Source: Saccharibacillus soli (lineage in GTDB: Bacteria > Bacillota > Bacilli > Paenibacillales > Paenibacillaceae). Taken from it: a stretch of 64,000 nucleotides of DNA. Below, piece after piece: positions 50,405 through 59,899 of the stretch. How positions within the stretch are numbered: position 1 is the stretch's first letter; each line of letters opens with the position of its first letter. The translations under genes were made by a program, and so were the position numbers. The stretch covers positions 434,001-498,000 of the forward strand of contig NIOB01000006.1 of the NCBI GenBank assembly GCA_002189105.1, given 5' to 3'. The notes beneath the pieces were generated by a model, which worked only from the letters and a program-made list of their open reading frames with translations, did not search any database and was not told where the DNA came from.

Positions 50405-53400
50405 TTACCTGGCTGAACGCATTAAGCGTTTCTTTAACGACACCAATATTCAGCCCGGCGAAAAATTTCATATTCAATTTGAACGAACCGAACAAGTCGA
50501 AGACTTGGTCGCGGAAGTCAAAGCACTGAATGAAGCTGAGCCTTTTTATATGCAGACCGAAGAAGGGGTTTATCAATCGGTTTGCTTGGTCGCTCCTGAA
50601 GCAAAGGTTCTGGTGGCTGCTAACTCCGACGAAGTGACACCGGACTTTCTGACGACGCTTCGAAACAAAGTCGGCACACAAGAAGACCCTTTCATGGACA
50701 AAGCCATGCTGCTTATTCATAACTCCAATCTGGATAGCCTTGTGCAAGGAATGACTTCTTTCGGCAAAGAAGGTATGCCTTTTCACATCCATTCGATCGA
50801 AGAAAATTTGCAAGAGATGATGAGTAGCTCCCAATTGTCGCAAGCGGAAAAGCAGATTTTAAAATTCAGCATGGCCTCCAATAAAGCTCAACAAGGCATT
50901 CATGAGCAGGTCACTTTATTTGATTACGAGAAAATTCTGACCGTTCTGAATAATCAGAAGCTCGAAGATAAAGACTATAAAGATTTCGGTCTCTTCCGGG
51001 ATACGGATCTCTTCAACACGCCTATGACAGATAAGCAGATTCAATTGCGTCTGAGCGAAAACCAGACGTTGTTCAGTCATGTCGAGATGGCTCACCAATA
51101 CGGCCCGATCGATATCAGTTTAGAGCGTCACTTCGACGAGCAAGGGGTCAAAGAACTCTCGGCGACGGATTGGCAGTCTACCGATTTCGGCAAAGTCATG
51201 CGTTCTAACCAAAAGAAGCTTGAAGGCAAAGGTTTAGAATACATCGAGCCGATCAAAAAACTGACTCTCGAAGGATTGACGTATTGGGAACGGCCGGACG
51301 GAGAAACCAAAAGCAAACAACGTAAGCGCAATCTGATCGTTTTCAACCCGGAGCAGCATAGAAAAGTTACTCTGGAGCTTCCGTTCAGCGATTTTATCAA
51401 AAACCAATTTATCTCCAATACGACGATCAAATACAACATCAACTCCGAAGCGTCGGGCAAAAAGATCAAAGTCGAATTGACTCACTCGCCGGGACAAACC
51501 AACTTTTACGGCGTGAAATATAAAACGGACGTCTCGCAAACATACGATTTCAGAATTGCGATCGTCGAAACGGAAGAGAAGCTGCTTCAAGCCGTGCAGA
51601 CTTCTTATACCGTAAATTTGGTTAAGTCGAGATCCAAACATTCCAGCATTCTCATCAATTCGGATGATGAACAATGGATCTTCAACAAAGACCAACCGGA
51701 TGTCATGAAGGTCGAATTGATGGAAGACTTCGAGCAGAATCAGTTCGAGATCGCGGAAACGGATGAGCTTGTCGTGACGAAGAATCCCGACATGGCAAGC
51801 GAAGAAGACTTGATCCATTTTGTTATCAAATTGGTCAACACCGAGATTCCGCTTTCTATTCAAGATGTCGTGGATCGGCCAGTCCCGATCGGCGGGTTCA
51901 ACGTGTGGAAGATGAAGCGCGAGAAACAAGAACACTTCGTGTATCGGATCGAAAACGACAAGATGAAGATTATTCAGGGTACGCGGGAAACTTATGCACA
52001 AGGCGAATTTAAAAAGAATCTGGAGCGCGAGCTTAAACTGATCGAAGCCAATCATCTGCATTTCACGGAAGAGATCGGTATTTTAAATCCTGAGCCGATT
52101 AACGTGCCTGAGTCTGTGAAAGAAGCTTATATTGATCTGCTTCGTTACTTCCGCGACAATCAGTTGTTGCCTAGTTTGGCTTACTTTGACGAAGATTACG
52201 CAACGCTAGCCAAACGTTATGTTCAGGCTTACCTTCACGAACTGGAGCAATTGCAAAACGGCCAGTCCTTGCTGCCTTCTCATCGAGAAATGGTGCTGCT
52301 CGGAACGATTCGAAAAGGACTAAAAGATCCCGAATGGTTGTATACGCCGCTGCATCCGCTTAACCTCGCGTACCAATTGCAATTGAACAATCTGATCGGC
52401 AAAGAAGCGATAAACGACGAATTGCTGCGTTCGCTTCGTCCTACCCATCTATTGCCTTATGTTCATTATAATAATGCGTTATACAAAGCGATTGAACCGA
52501 GCGATTCTTATGAATGGACCACTTATATCGATCAGAGCTTGCCTCGATTCGAGTCGTCGAAGATGTTCGTAAACAAGCTTGTTCAAGAAAAAATCGAAGA
52601 ATTCACTGAACACTTCTCTTACCTTTTCGACTTGGATTACCGGGCTCCTTTGAAGATCAATACGATCAATATGGGGGACTGCCAAGAAATCCTTCAGGGG
52701 TTGTTCGAGTATTACAAGCGTCAACTGAAGCGGGAGGTCGAGAAAAGCGATCTGCTTCCGATTGAGCTGCACATTTATGCAGAAAAAGGTATTAATAATG
52801 TTTTTGAAGAGATGTCGCAGTATAGCGATGCGGAAGAGATTGCCAAGAACTTTAATCTGAAGCTGGAGCTGGAAGGCTATCACTCGGAAGAGCTGCTGAA
52901 CATTTTCCGCGATCAAGTGAAGTTTTACTCTCGTGATGTACAGGCCAATGAATACGAATATAGCCACGTCACTTTCTATCAAATGAGCAAAATCGAGCAA
53001 GAGGCGACGAGCAATGCTGCCGAAATGATTACTGGCGTATCGCTGTTTGGTCTGGTCTCGGGTATTCCATCTGTCTTCATTAATGAGGATTACAAGACCG
53101 GTTTCGGAACGAAATACTATAGAACATCGGATGCGCCATTGCTTGCTTTGGTTCCGAAGCTCAATTCGCTGCTACGCGTAGCTCGCACTCTGGACAACTA
53201 CCAAGCAGGTATGAATATCGTCACCGCGATCTCGGCTGAACATAAGCAGAAACTGGATGCCGTGTACGACTCGGCACATTGGGTGACTTTTATCGAACCG
53301 AAAGTGGATTTAAGCTTCTTCAAGAACAATGATGCGCAGAAAGATTTGCTGGTCATTCATTACAGCGATCAATATACGTCTTCGAGTGGCTTCGATGCGA

Positions 53401-55649
53401 TTACGGTCACCAGACGTTCCAAGCAATACCAGAAGCTAATCAAAGAGTTCCTGCACTCGCATCAAATCACAGCTACGGATGAAGTCTTGCCGCCGATCAT
53501 CAATTTCTTTAACGCGATTAACGGCAATTGGCTGCTTCGTTTGTTGGCACAGAAAAATCAATTCCCTAGAGAAAAGATCAGCATCTTGTCTGCGGTGAAA
53601 TTAGCGTTGGCTGCTTTCGCGCACAAAGACATCATCTGGATTCCGATCTCCATGGAAGAAATTCTGCGGATCTCCGGCGGTACAGGGCTTCGTCAATCGG
53701 AAGGACTGTTCTCGGCGCGTAATCTAGGCAGATTCGGCTCTTACAGCGACGATCTTCTGCTAATCGGCATCGAGCAGCAAGACCAAAACGTCAAAGTCCA
53801 TTTCTATCCGATTGAAGTGAAGATTGGTCATAACTCGCCTGCGGTCTACGAAAAAGCGATGGCGCAAGTCAAAGAGACTCGGCAACTCCTTCTGGACTTT
53901 TTGACGGAGAGCGAAGAAGATCCGTTCAAAGCCAAGCTGTATCGCAATTTCTTCATGCAGCTCGCGATCGCAAGCGCCGAGAAAATGGACCTCTATTCGA
54001 TCTGGCCGGAGCAGTATTGGCAGAATGTAACGGACAGCGGCTTGAGAGAAAAACTGTTGAACGATGATTACACGATCTCGAATGCTTTGGAAGAATACAT
54101 CGGCGATGGAGCGGTCATTTCGTTTAAGAAAGAGCTGGTCTTTACGGAGATCAAACGAACGGAAGACGTGCTGGTGTTCGATTATCCGGAGAAGAGCGGA
54201 TACGATTTCATCATCAAGGATATCGAAGAAATCAAAAATCATATCCAGAGCGAATATGGCGATATTCCGGCAGATCAGTTGCTTTCGAATCTCTATATTA
54301 GTGGAGAAGATGAAATCATGGCTTTACCGGACTCCACAGAGTCAAGCACACAGAGCGTCGATCATATAGATGTTCTCCAACTTGTTGCAGAAGACTCTAA
54401 AGTCCACGAACCTGTTCGGAGGGAGCAGGTCAACATTGCGATGTCTGGCAATTCTGAGGACTCAATGGATGAAATGCAACAAGAGAAACAGGAGCAGCCT
54501 GTAGCAGTAGAATCACACAAGCCTTTGGAGATCCTATTTGGACACAATGCTCAGAATCAAGAAGAGATTAAATGGTATCCGACTTCGACAGATAAAGTCA
54601 TGCATACCAATACAGGCATCATCGGCACGATGGGAACAGGGAAAACCCAGTTCACAAAGTCTTTGATTACCCAGCTCAGTCGCAGCAGCCAAGATAACGT
54701 GAACGGTACGAAGATTGGTATTCTAATTTTTGACTACAAAGGCGACTATATCAAGCCGGACTTTACAGAAAAGACGGGAGCGAAGGTCTACGATCTGTAC
54801 CACTTGCCGTATAATCCGTTGTCTCTCTATGTCACTAAACCGATCCGTCCGTTGCTGCCTGTGCATACAAGCGGATCGTTAACCGATACGATTGCGAAGT
54901 CTTTCAACTTGGGACAAGTGCAAGTGAACACCCTTAAAGGCGTTATTATGGATGCGTATAATCAACAAGGTATTGTGAAAAACGATCCTACGACGTGGGA
55001 GCAGCCAGCACCGACGCTCAGCGATGTGTACGACATCTATGCAGGAAGAGAAGATGCGAAAGTCGACAGCTTGTATGCGGCCTTACAAGAGCTGTACGAG
55101 ATGGAAGTCTTTGAACCCGATGCTGGTAAGACGATTCCGTTGTTCGACATGATTGATGGCATTACCGTTATTAACTTGTCTGGCTTTAACGCAAGTATTC
55201 AGAATCTGGTGGTATCAATTACGCTAGACGTGTTCTATAACCAGATGCAGATGCAAGGTCATAGCGCGATTAACGGCAACTACCGTGAGATCACGAAGAT
55301 GATTCTGGTGGATGAAGCGGACAACTTCTTGAGCAAGGACTTTACTTCAATCAAGAAGATTCTCAAAGAAGGACGCGAATACGGAGTAGGTACGATTCTG
55401 TCTACACAATTTCTGAGCCACTTCTCGACGTCGGATAACGATTATGCCAACTATATTCTGACTTGGATCGTACACAACGTTTCGGAGATGTCTGCCAAAG
55501 AGATTCGGATGGTGTTCAGCACGCAGAGTAAGAGCGAGGAAGAGAACATCATGAATCGGATTAAGTCGTTACAGAAGCACTTCAGTATTGTGAAGGCTGG
55601 AGCAGGACAGCCGATTTGGATGCGGGATCGGGCTTTTTGGGAACTCTAG
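50385..55649 (+). CDS. dptH: DNA phosphorothioation-dependent restriction protein DptH
   Basis: A very large 1754-residue protein, the likely effector of the restriction set. The N-terminal two thirds have no motif I can name. Around residues 1118-1145, DDLLLIGIEQ followed by YPIEVKIG fits a PD-(D/E)xK nuclease core. A low-complexity acidic linker (about 1310-1385) leads to a C-terminal HerA/FtsK-type ATPase with Walker A GTMGTGKT (about 1415) and Walker B MILVDEAD (about 1638). The arrangement suggests DNA translocation coupled to cleavage. ATG 50385 overlaps the dptG end by 20 bases, so translation is coupled. Confidence 0.92.
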   Translation: MSKHFYNYLAERIKRFFNDTNIQPGEKFHIQFERTEQVEDLVAEVKALNEAEPFYMQTEEGVYQSVCLVAPEAKVLVAANSDEVTPDFLTTLRNKVGTQEDPFMDKAMLLIHNSNLDSLVQGMTSFGKEGMPFHIHSIEENLQEMMSSSQLSQAEKQILKFSMASNKAQQGIHEQVTLFDYEKILTVLNNQKLEDKDYKDFGLFRDTDLFNTPMTDKQIQLRLSENQTLFSHVEMAHQYGPIDISLERHFDEQGVKELSATDWQSTDFGKVMRSNQKKLEGKGLEYIEPIKKLTLEGLTYWERPDGETKSKQRKRNLIVFNPEQHRKVTLELPFSDFIKNQFISNTTIKYNINSEASGKKIKVELTHSPGQTNFYGVKYKTDVSQTYDFRIAIVETEEKLLQAVQTSYTVNLVKSRSKHSSILINSDDEQWIFNKDQPDVMKVELMEDFEQNQFEIAETDELVVTKNPDMASEEDLIHFVIKLVNTEIPLSIQDVVDRPVPIGGFNVWKMKREKQEHFVYRIENDKMKIIQGTRETYAQGEFKKNLERELKLIEANHLHFTEEIGILNPEPINVPESVKEAYIDLLRYFRDNQLLPSLAYFDEDYATLAKRYVQAYLHELEQLQNGQSLLPSHREMVLLGTIRKGLKDPEWLYTPLHPLNLAYQLQLNNLIGKEAINDELLRSLRPTHLLPYVHYNNALYKAIEPSDSYEWTTYIDQSLPRFESSKMFVNKLVQEKIEEFTEHFSYLFDLDYRAPLKINTINMGDCQEILQGLFEYYKRQLKREVEKSDLLPIELHIYAEKGINNVFEEMSQYSDAEEIAKNFNLKLELEGYHSEELLNIFRDQVKFYSRDVQANEYEYSHVTFYQMSKIEQEATSNAAEMITGVSLFGLVSGIPSVFINEDYKTGFGTKYYRTSDAPLLALVPKLNSLLRVARTLDNYQAGMNIVTAISAEHKQKLDAVYDSAHWVTFIEPKVDLSFFKNNDAQKDLLVIHYSDQYTSSSGFDAITVTRRSKQYQKLIKEFLHSHQITATDEVLPPIINFFNAINGNWLLRLLAQKNQFPREKISILSAVKLALAAFAHKDIIWIPISMEEILRISGGTGLRQSEGLFSARNLGRFGSYSDDLLLIGIEQQDQNVKVHFYPIEVKIGHNSPAVYEKAMAQVKETRQLLLDFLTESEEDPFKAKLYRNFFMQLAIASAEKMDLYSIWPEQYWQNVTDSGLREKLLNDDYTISNALEEYIGDGAVISFKKELVFTEIKRTEDVLVFDYPEKSGYDFIIKDIEEIKNHIQSEYGDIPADQLLSNLYISGEDEIMALPDSTESSTQSVDHIDVLQLVAEDSKVHEPVRREQVNIAMSGNSEDSMDEMQQEKQEQPVAVESHKPLEILFGHNAQNQEEIKWYPTSTDKVMHTNTGIIGTMGTGKTQFTKSLITQLSRSSQDNVNGTKIGILIFDYKGDYIKPDFTEKTGAKVYDLYHLPYNPLSLYVTKPIRPLLPVHTSGSLTDTIAKSFNLGQVQVNTLKGVIMDAYNQQGIVKNDPTTWEQPAPTLSDVYDIYAGREDAKVDSLYAALQELYEMEVFEPDAGKTIPLFDMIDGITVINLSGFNASIQNLVVSITLDVFYNQMQMQGHSAINGNYREITKMILVDEADNFLSKDFTSIKKILKEGREYGVGTILSTQFLSHFSTSDNDYANYILTWIVHNVSEMSAKEIRMVFSTQSKSEEENIMNRIKSLQKHFSIVKAGAGQPIWMRDRAFWEL

Positions 55650-55848
55650 AATTGATTTCTCTTTCGATCAAAAAATTTGTATCAGTGAGTAACAAATTGT
55701 TTGTTTATTTTCCTTATAGTATGAAAGGCATTTAAAGTAGAGAATGATAAAAGCGGTTTGCTAATTGTACTCATACTGAAAAGCCTTTTTATATTTAAAA
55801 TGTTGAACTAGACTGAAAAAGCTATTTCAAACATGAGGAGGAACTTTT

Positions 55849-57558
55849 GTGGAAGAAAGTACAGTCAATTTAATGGAATCAGAGATTTTTCAAGTTGACA
55901 GAGCTTTGGAAAGCTGGAGAGATTCTGGATTTGATTTATCTACTGCTGTAGGAGAACTTATTGATAATTCCATTGAAGCTAGAGCGAATATAGTAAGAAT
56001 TTCACCATACTTTGGACAAGATAAAAGCGTGAATACAATTGTTTTTACAGATAATGGTACGGGGATTTCTCCAGAAGTGCTAGCCCATACTTTGAAAATT
56101 GGTTTCTCAACTCGATATAATCAAAGAAAAGGTTTGGGGAGATTTGGAGTTGGAATGAAAGTAGCTGCCTTAAGTCAAGGTAGAAGAATAGACATTTATA
56201 CCAAGCCAGTTAATGAATCATCTTATTATCATGCCTATTTAGATTTAGATGAGATTGTAGAAGGACGACAAACGCATATCATTGCCGAATCTGTCGAAAC
56301 TGTCCCACAACAGTACCTTCAATATATGACTTGGAAAGATAATCATGAGTTTGAGAATGGCACAATTATTGTTTGGTCTAAAATTGACAGATTGCTAAAT
56401 GAAGGGAAATACGGGAACTCGATTAAAGAGACCTTTAGTGATTTAACAAAATTTATAGCTAGAACTTATCGAAAATATATTGACCAAGGTCTAATTATCG
56501 AGCAAGAAAGCAAAATTATTGAAGCTCATGATCCACTTTTCTTAATAGAAAGTGATAGAGTATTGAAAATATTAGGGAAAAATAATTTTCCTGCAGATGT
56601 GCTTCACAGCGACACAATATCAATCGACAAAAAGGATATAACTGTAACTGTAACTTTATTGCCTGAAGTAGTTAGAAAGAATAAAGGAGAAGGGGGGTAT
56701 AAAGGAGCAGCAGCAAAATATAAGGATCTTTATTTAAAGGATATAGATGGTTATATCAGCATAATGAGAAATAACAGGGAAATATACTACGATGTGATTC
56801 CAAGAATGTTTCCAACTCGGATTGAAAATATAGATCGTTTTATTGGAGTGGAAATTAGTTTTCCTGCAGACTTAGATGAATATTTTCAGGTGAGAAATGT
56901 TAAACGAGGGGCTTCGCCTGTAGGTAAGCTAAAGAAAGAAATTAGCGAGATCATTAATAAGCCTATACGAGAAGCAAGAAAACGCATTACTGATGTTTTT
57001 AGTAAAAGTAGTGCAGATGGAAGAAAAACTAGCATATCACATCTTTCTGCAATAAATGCTGTATTAGAAGCAGAAAAGTCAGCTCTACCGGGAAGAGCCG
57101 GGATGGGCATGAGTGAACTAGAATCGGAAAAAATAATCGAAGAAATTTTAGAAGATGTAGGTATAAATAAAAATGATAATAGTAATCTAGCTCAAGAATA
57201 TAAAAAACAATTAAAAGAAAGTCCTATTTCTATTGTAGACGGTTCTTGGCCTGGAAAAGAAATGTTTGAAGTTAGTCACCTTAATGGAAGAGCAGTGGTG
57301 CGGTTGAATCATCGTCATCAATTCATTAAAGATATATATCTTCCAATTAAAGAAGTTGCTAATGGATCTGCTTCTTTTGAGCAAGCAGATATTGAAGAAA
57401 TAGCAAGAAAGACTGAAGCAGCTATTGATTTATTGTTTATGGCTTACGCCAAAGCTGAAAACCTACATCAAAATCCAGAAGAGGCTTTTGGAGACCTACG
57501 TTCACAATGGAGTTATTCATGTACGACTTATGTTAGGGAAATGCTCAAAAAATTATAA
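55849..57558 (+). CDS. GHKL (Hsp90/MORC-like) ATPase inside the dnd/dpt locus
   Basis: A 569-residue protein with a clear Bergerat ATP-binding fold at the N terminus: N-box ELIDNSIEA (residues 36-44), DNGTGIS (68-74) and GLGRFGVGMK (95-104), as in MORC, MutL-like and Hsp90 ATPases. A transducer-like middle region (NVKRGASPVGKL) and a helical C terminus follow. It carries no histidine-kinase phosphoacceptor domain. Codon use is markedly more AT-rich than dptFGH or dnd. GAGGAGGAAC lies upstream of GTG 55849. Together with the HTH gene it occupies the space between the restriction and modification halves. Role unknown; ATP-driven dimer closing on DNA is plausible. Confidence 0.82.
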   Translation: MEESTVNLMESEIFQVDRALESWRDSGFDLSTAVGELIDNSIEARANIVRISPYFGQDKSVNTIVFTDNGTGISPEVLAHTLKIGFSTRYNQRKGLGRFGVGMKVAALSQGRRIDIYTKPVNESSYYHAYLDLDEIVEGRQTHIIAESVETVPQQYLQYMTWKDNHEFENGTIIVWSKIDRLLNEGKYGNSIKETFSDLTKFIARTYRKYIDQGLIIEQESKIIEAHDPLFLIESDRVLKILGKNNFPADVLHSDTISIDKKDITVTVTLLPEVVRKNKGEGGYKGAAAKYKDLYLKDIDGYISIMRNNREIYYDVIPRMFPTRIENIDRFIGVEISFPADLDEYFQVRNVKRGASPVGKLKKEISEIINKPIREARKRITDVFSKSSADGRKTSISHLSAINAVLEAEKSALPGRAGMGMSELESEKIIEEILEDVGINKNDNSNLAQEYKKQLKESPISIVDGSWPGKEMFEVSHLNGRAVVRLNHRHQFIKDIYLPIKEVANGSASFEQADIEEIARKTEAAIDLLFMAYAKAENLHQNPEEAFGDLRSQWSYSCTTYVREMLKKL

Positions 57559-57577
57559 AGATCTATTTTGTTTACTG

Positions 57578-57615
57578 GCCGCTATCTGTAAGTCGATAGC
57601 GGCTTTCTTTTTTTT
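57578..57615 (+). terminator. Terminator after the GHKL ATPase gene
   Basis: GCCGCTATC pairs with GATAGCGGC, loop TGTAAGTC, followed by TTTCTTTTTTTT. Confidence 0.88.
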
Positions 57616-57837
57616 CTTCGGTAATCATTTTTTGATTCACTTTCCATAATATATGAGGACACTTGAGTGCTTGCTTGTGAGAAAGCAGCTGTACTCCAGG
57701 TACTATAGCTGTAAGCTCACTTGTTCTGTAATCGATTCTAGTGACGGATACAGAAAAATAAGACTTTTGTGTTCTACAAAATAGTCCTCAGTATCCAGCT
57801 TCATTAGCGGATATCGAGAGACGAAGGAGAAAACAAA

Positions 57838-58323
57838 ATGTGCCAAATGAGTCCTTCCGTAATTGATGCTTACCAGTTATTGATGGGAATGCATGATCGT
57901 GCTACTAAAAGCGGAAAATCCAGCTATCATCTTGATCGAATCGAGCAAGCCATGGATTACTTGCTTAACAAACCGCTAAAAGTTGGCGACCCACAAAAAA
58001 TGGTTAGAGATTTGATGGGGGGAGCAGGGACGAAATTGCGTGGCCGCATTCAATCGACTCAAAGAATTGCAGAGTTTGCAGAAAACTCAGTACCTGGGAT
58101 TCTTCCAGCTGAGACAATCAATCAGGAATTCGATTATTTACGTATCGAATTTGAGGACATTGTTTCTCGTTTAGACCTGAGTGAGAAGTTTCGAAGAGTA
58201 CTTCTACATCTTAGTGAAGAAGGTAATGCTAAAACACTTTCAGATCGTACTCGTGTCTCGCTTAAAACAGCTCGGAAGGATATTAGTAATGCAAGAAGGG
58301 CTTACAAGGAATCTGAAATTTAG
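57838..58323 (+). CDS. Small HTH protein, candidate regulator of the dnd locus
   Basis: A 161-residue protein. The C-terminal 50 residues (FRRVLLHLSEEGNAKTLSDR, then VSLKTARKDISNARR) look like a sigma-70 region-4-type helix-turn-helix; the N-terminal 110 residues are helical. GAAGGAGAAAA precedes ATG 57838. It stands just before the convergent dndA end. No DndR or other regulator is visible, so this protein, with DndB, may control the locus; that is inference. A spaced inverted repeat near 57760-57785 (GACTTTTGT ... ACAAAATAGTC) ahead of it could be an operator. Confidence 0.7.
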   Translation: MCQMSPSVIDAYQLLMGMHDRATKSGKSSYHLDRIEQAMDYLLNKPLKVGDPQKMVRDLMGGAGTKLRGRIQSTQRIAEFAENSVPGILPAETINQEFDYLRIEFEDIVSRLDLSEKFRRVLLHLSEEGNAKTLSDRTRVSLKTARKDISNARRAYKESEI

Positions 58324-58332
58324 CCGTTCAAC

Positions 58333-58373
58333 AAGGTCGAGTTAGTGGTCTCTAACTCGATCCTTATTTTTAA
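58333..58373. terminator. Bidirectional terminator between the two halves of the island
   Basis: AAGGTCGAGTTAG pairs with CTAACTCGATCCTT (one mismatch or bulge), loop TGGTCT, then ATTTTT. It overlaps the end of dndA and serves both convergent units. Confidence 0.82.
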
Positions 58374-59503
58374 CGAATTTGTTCAAAAAAACTAAGCGAT
58401 TTTTTACTTATAGTAGGACTTAAAGTTACCCTAATGGTCTGTCGAACTTCTTCTAATGACTTCCCGGATGCATTCAACACATGACTCGGCTTACTAGAAC
58501 TGCAAGCCGACCCAGAAGAGAGCGCCACATAATCAGCCAACTTCTTAAGCAGCAGCTCATTATTCACTCCAATGAACTGCAAGCTAATCAAGCCAGGAAT
58601 CTTGTCTTTTTCATCACTGTTAAACTTGATCTTTCCGGACAGATTGGTCTTGAAAATGCTAGTCAAGTATTGCTCAAGCTCAGTCAACCGCTGTACATTC
58701 TGCTCAAGGTTAACGGCAGCCAATTCAGCAGCTTTACCGAGTCCTACAATGTTATGAACTGCAAGCGTACCACTACGGTAATTGTTCTCTTGCCCGCCGC
58801 CGTGCATAAGAGGGGTCAACCGCGTATAGATCTCTTTCGACTGCTTCCGAATGATCGCAGCTCCGATTCCTTTTGGACCGCCGATCTTATGCCCAGACAT
58901 CGACAAGAAACGAATACCTTTCAGTTTTTTCAGATCAACAGGAACTTTTCCGATTACTTGTGTGGCATCCGTGTGGAAGAAGAAATCGTGCTCCTCGAAC
59001 AACGCGGACAACTCAGCAATCGGATTAAGCGAACCAATCTCATTATTTCCCCACATGATCGAAGTAAGAAGTGGCTGCGTTTGTGCAGCCGCTTCTTTTA
59101 CTTGTTGCACCGTAACTCGCGCAAATTGATCCACATCCAAGAAAGAAACCTCATAGCCGCGCTCTCCTAGGAAGTTGAACGTCTCGATCACGGAAGGGTG
59201 TTCCACTTTCGTTGTCATGAGCCGCTTATTTGCTTCGTCTTCGCGTCCGTAATAATCCGCAATCCCTTTAATAATCATGTTATTACTTTCTGTTGCGCCG
59301 CTAGTAAAAACGACTTCGTCCGGGTCGCAGCCAAGCAGCGCAGCGACTTGCTCGCGTGCTTTGGCCACGGCTTTTTTGGCGTTTTCTGCTAAGGAATAAA
59401 ATTTGCTGGACGGGTTGCCGTACTCCTCTTGGAGATAGGGCATCATGGCTTCCAACACTTCAGGGTGAATCTTGGTTGTCGCACTATTATCCAAGTAAAG
59501 CAT
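58370..59503 (-). CDS. dndA: Cysteine desulfurase DndA
   Basis: A 377-residue PLP enzyme of the NifS/IscS class that removes sulfur from cysteine and supplies it to DndC. The PLP-binding Lys is K206 in SGHKIGG and the catalytic Cys is C334 in SGSACSSS, a short-loop form. Placed 18 bases after dndE as the last gene of the modification unit, rather than divergent as in some actinobacteria. The gene context marks it as the DNA-modification desulfurase rather than the housekeeping one. Confidence 0.92.
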   Translation of the reverse strand: MLYLDNSATTKIHPEVLEAMMPYLQEEYGNPSSKFYSLAENAKKAVAKAREQVAALLGCDPDEVVFTSGATESNNMIIKGIADYYGREDEANKRLMTTKVEHPSVIETFNFLGERGYEVSFLDVDQFARVTVQQVKEAAAQTQPLLTSIMWGNNEIGSLNPIAELSALFEEHDFFFHTDATQVIGKVPVDLKKLKGIRFLSMSGHKIGGPKGIGAAIIRKQSKEIYTRLTPLMHGGGQENNYRSGTLAVHNIVGLGKAAELAAVNLEQNVQRLTELEQYLTSIFKTNLSGKIKFNSDEKDKIPGLISLQFIGVNNELLLKKLADYVALSSGSACSSSKPSHVLNASGKSLEEVRQTIRVTLSPTISKKSLSFFEQIR

Positions 59504-59521
59504 GCAGATCCCTACTTTCCA

Positions 59522-59899
59522 TTAGAGTATTAAGGCACGAAGAAAACGTTCGGAGTTACCTGCGCTCTTATATTCGCCTGCAAGAGAACGAATCCCGCGT
59601 TCCAAATGGGCATTGAAGTAACCCGGGAAATATTCTTCGTCTGTCAGTTCTTTGCCTGCTGCTTGTGTAATAAGGGCTTTGAATACATAGTCGTATTCGC
59701 CTGTTACTGTATTGCGGTTTAATATCAATCCATCCGAGAAGTCTTTGGTTACAGGTTCGACTCCGCCATCCAGAACGCTATTTCTAAGCGATAGGCTGAC
59801 TGCGTAACGGATCAAGATATTCGGCGTAATGCTCGTAGCCGAGCTTAATTGAGTCAGGTTGTCTTTAGCATATTTCGAGGTTCGTAAAGTGAAGTTCAT
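59522..59899 (-). CDS. dndE: DNA sulfur modification protein DndE
   Basis: A 125-residue protein of the usual DndE size, thought to form a ring and bind nicked DNA. NLTQLSSATSITPNILIRYAVSLSL (59793-59867) and the C-terminal HLERGIRSLAGEY are typical. Its ATG overlaps the dndD stop by 4 bases (ATGA), so translation is coupled. Confidence 0.9.
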   Translation of the reverse strand: MNFTLRTSKYAKDNLTQLSSATSITPNILIRYAVSLSLRNSVLDGGVEPVTKDFSDGLILNRNTVTGEYDYVFKALITQAAGKELTDEEYFPGYFNAHLERGIRSLAGEYKSAGNSERFLRALIL

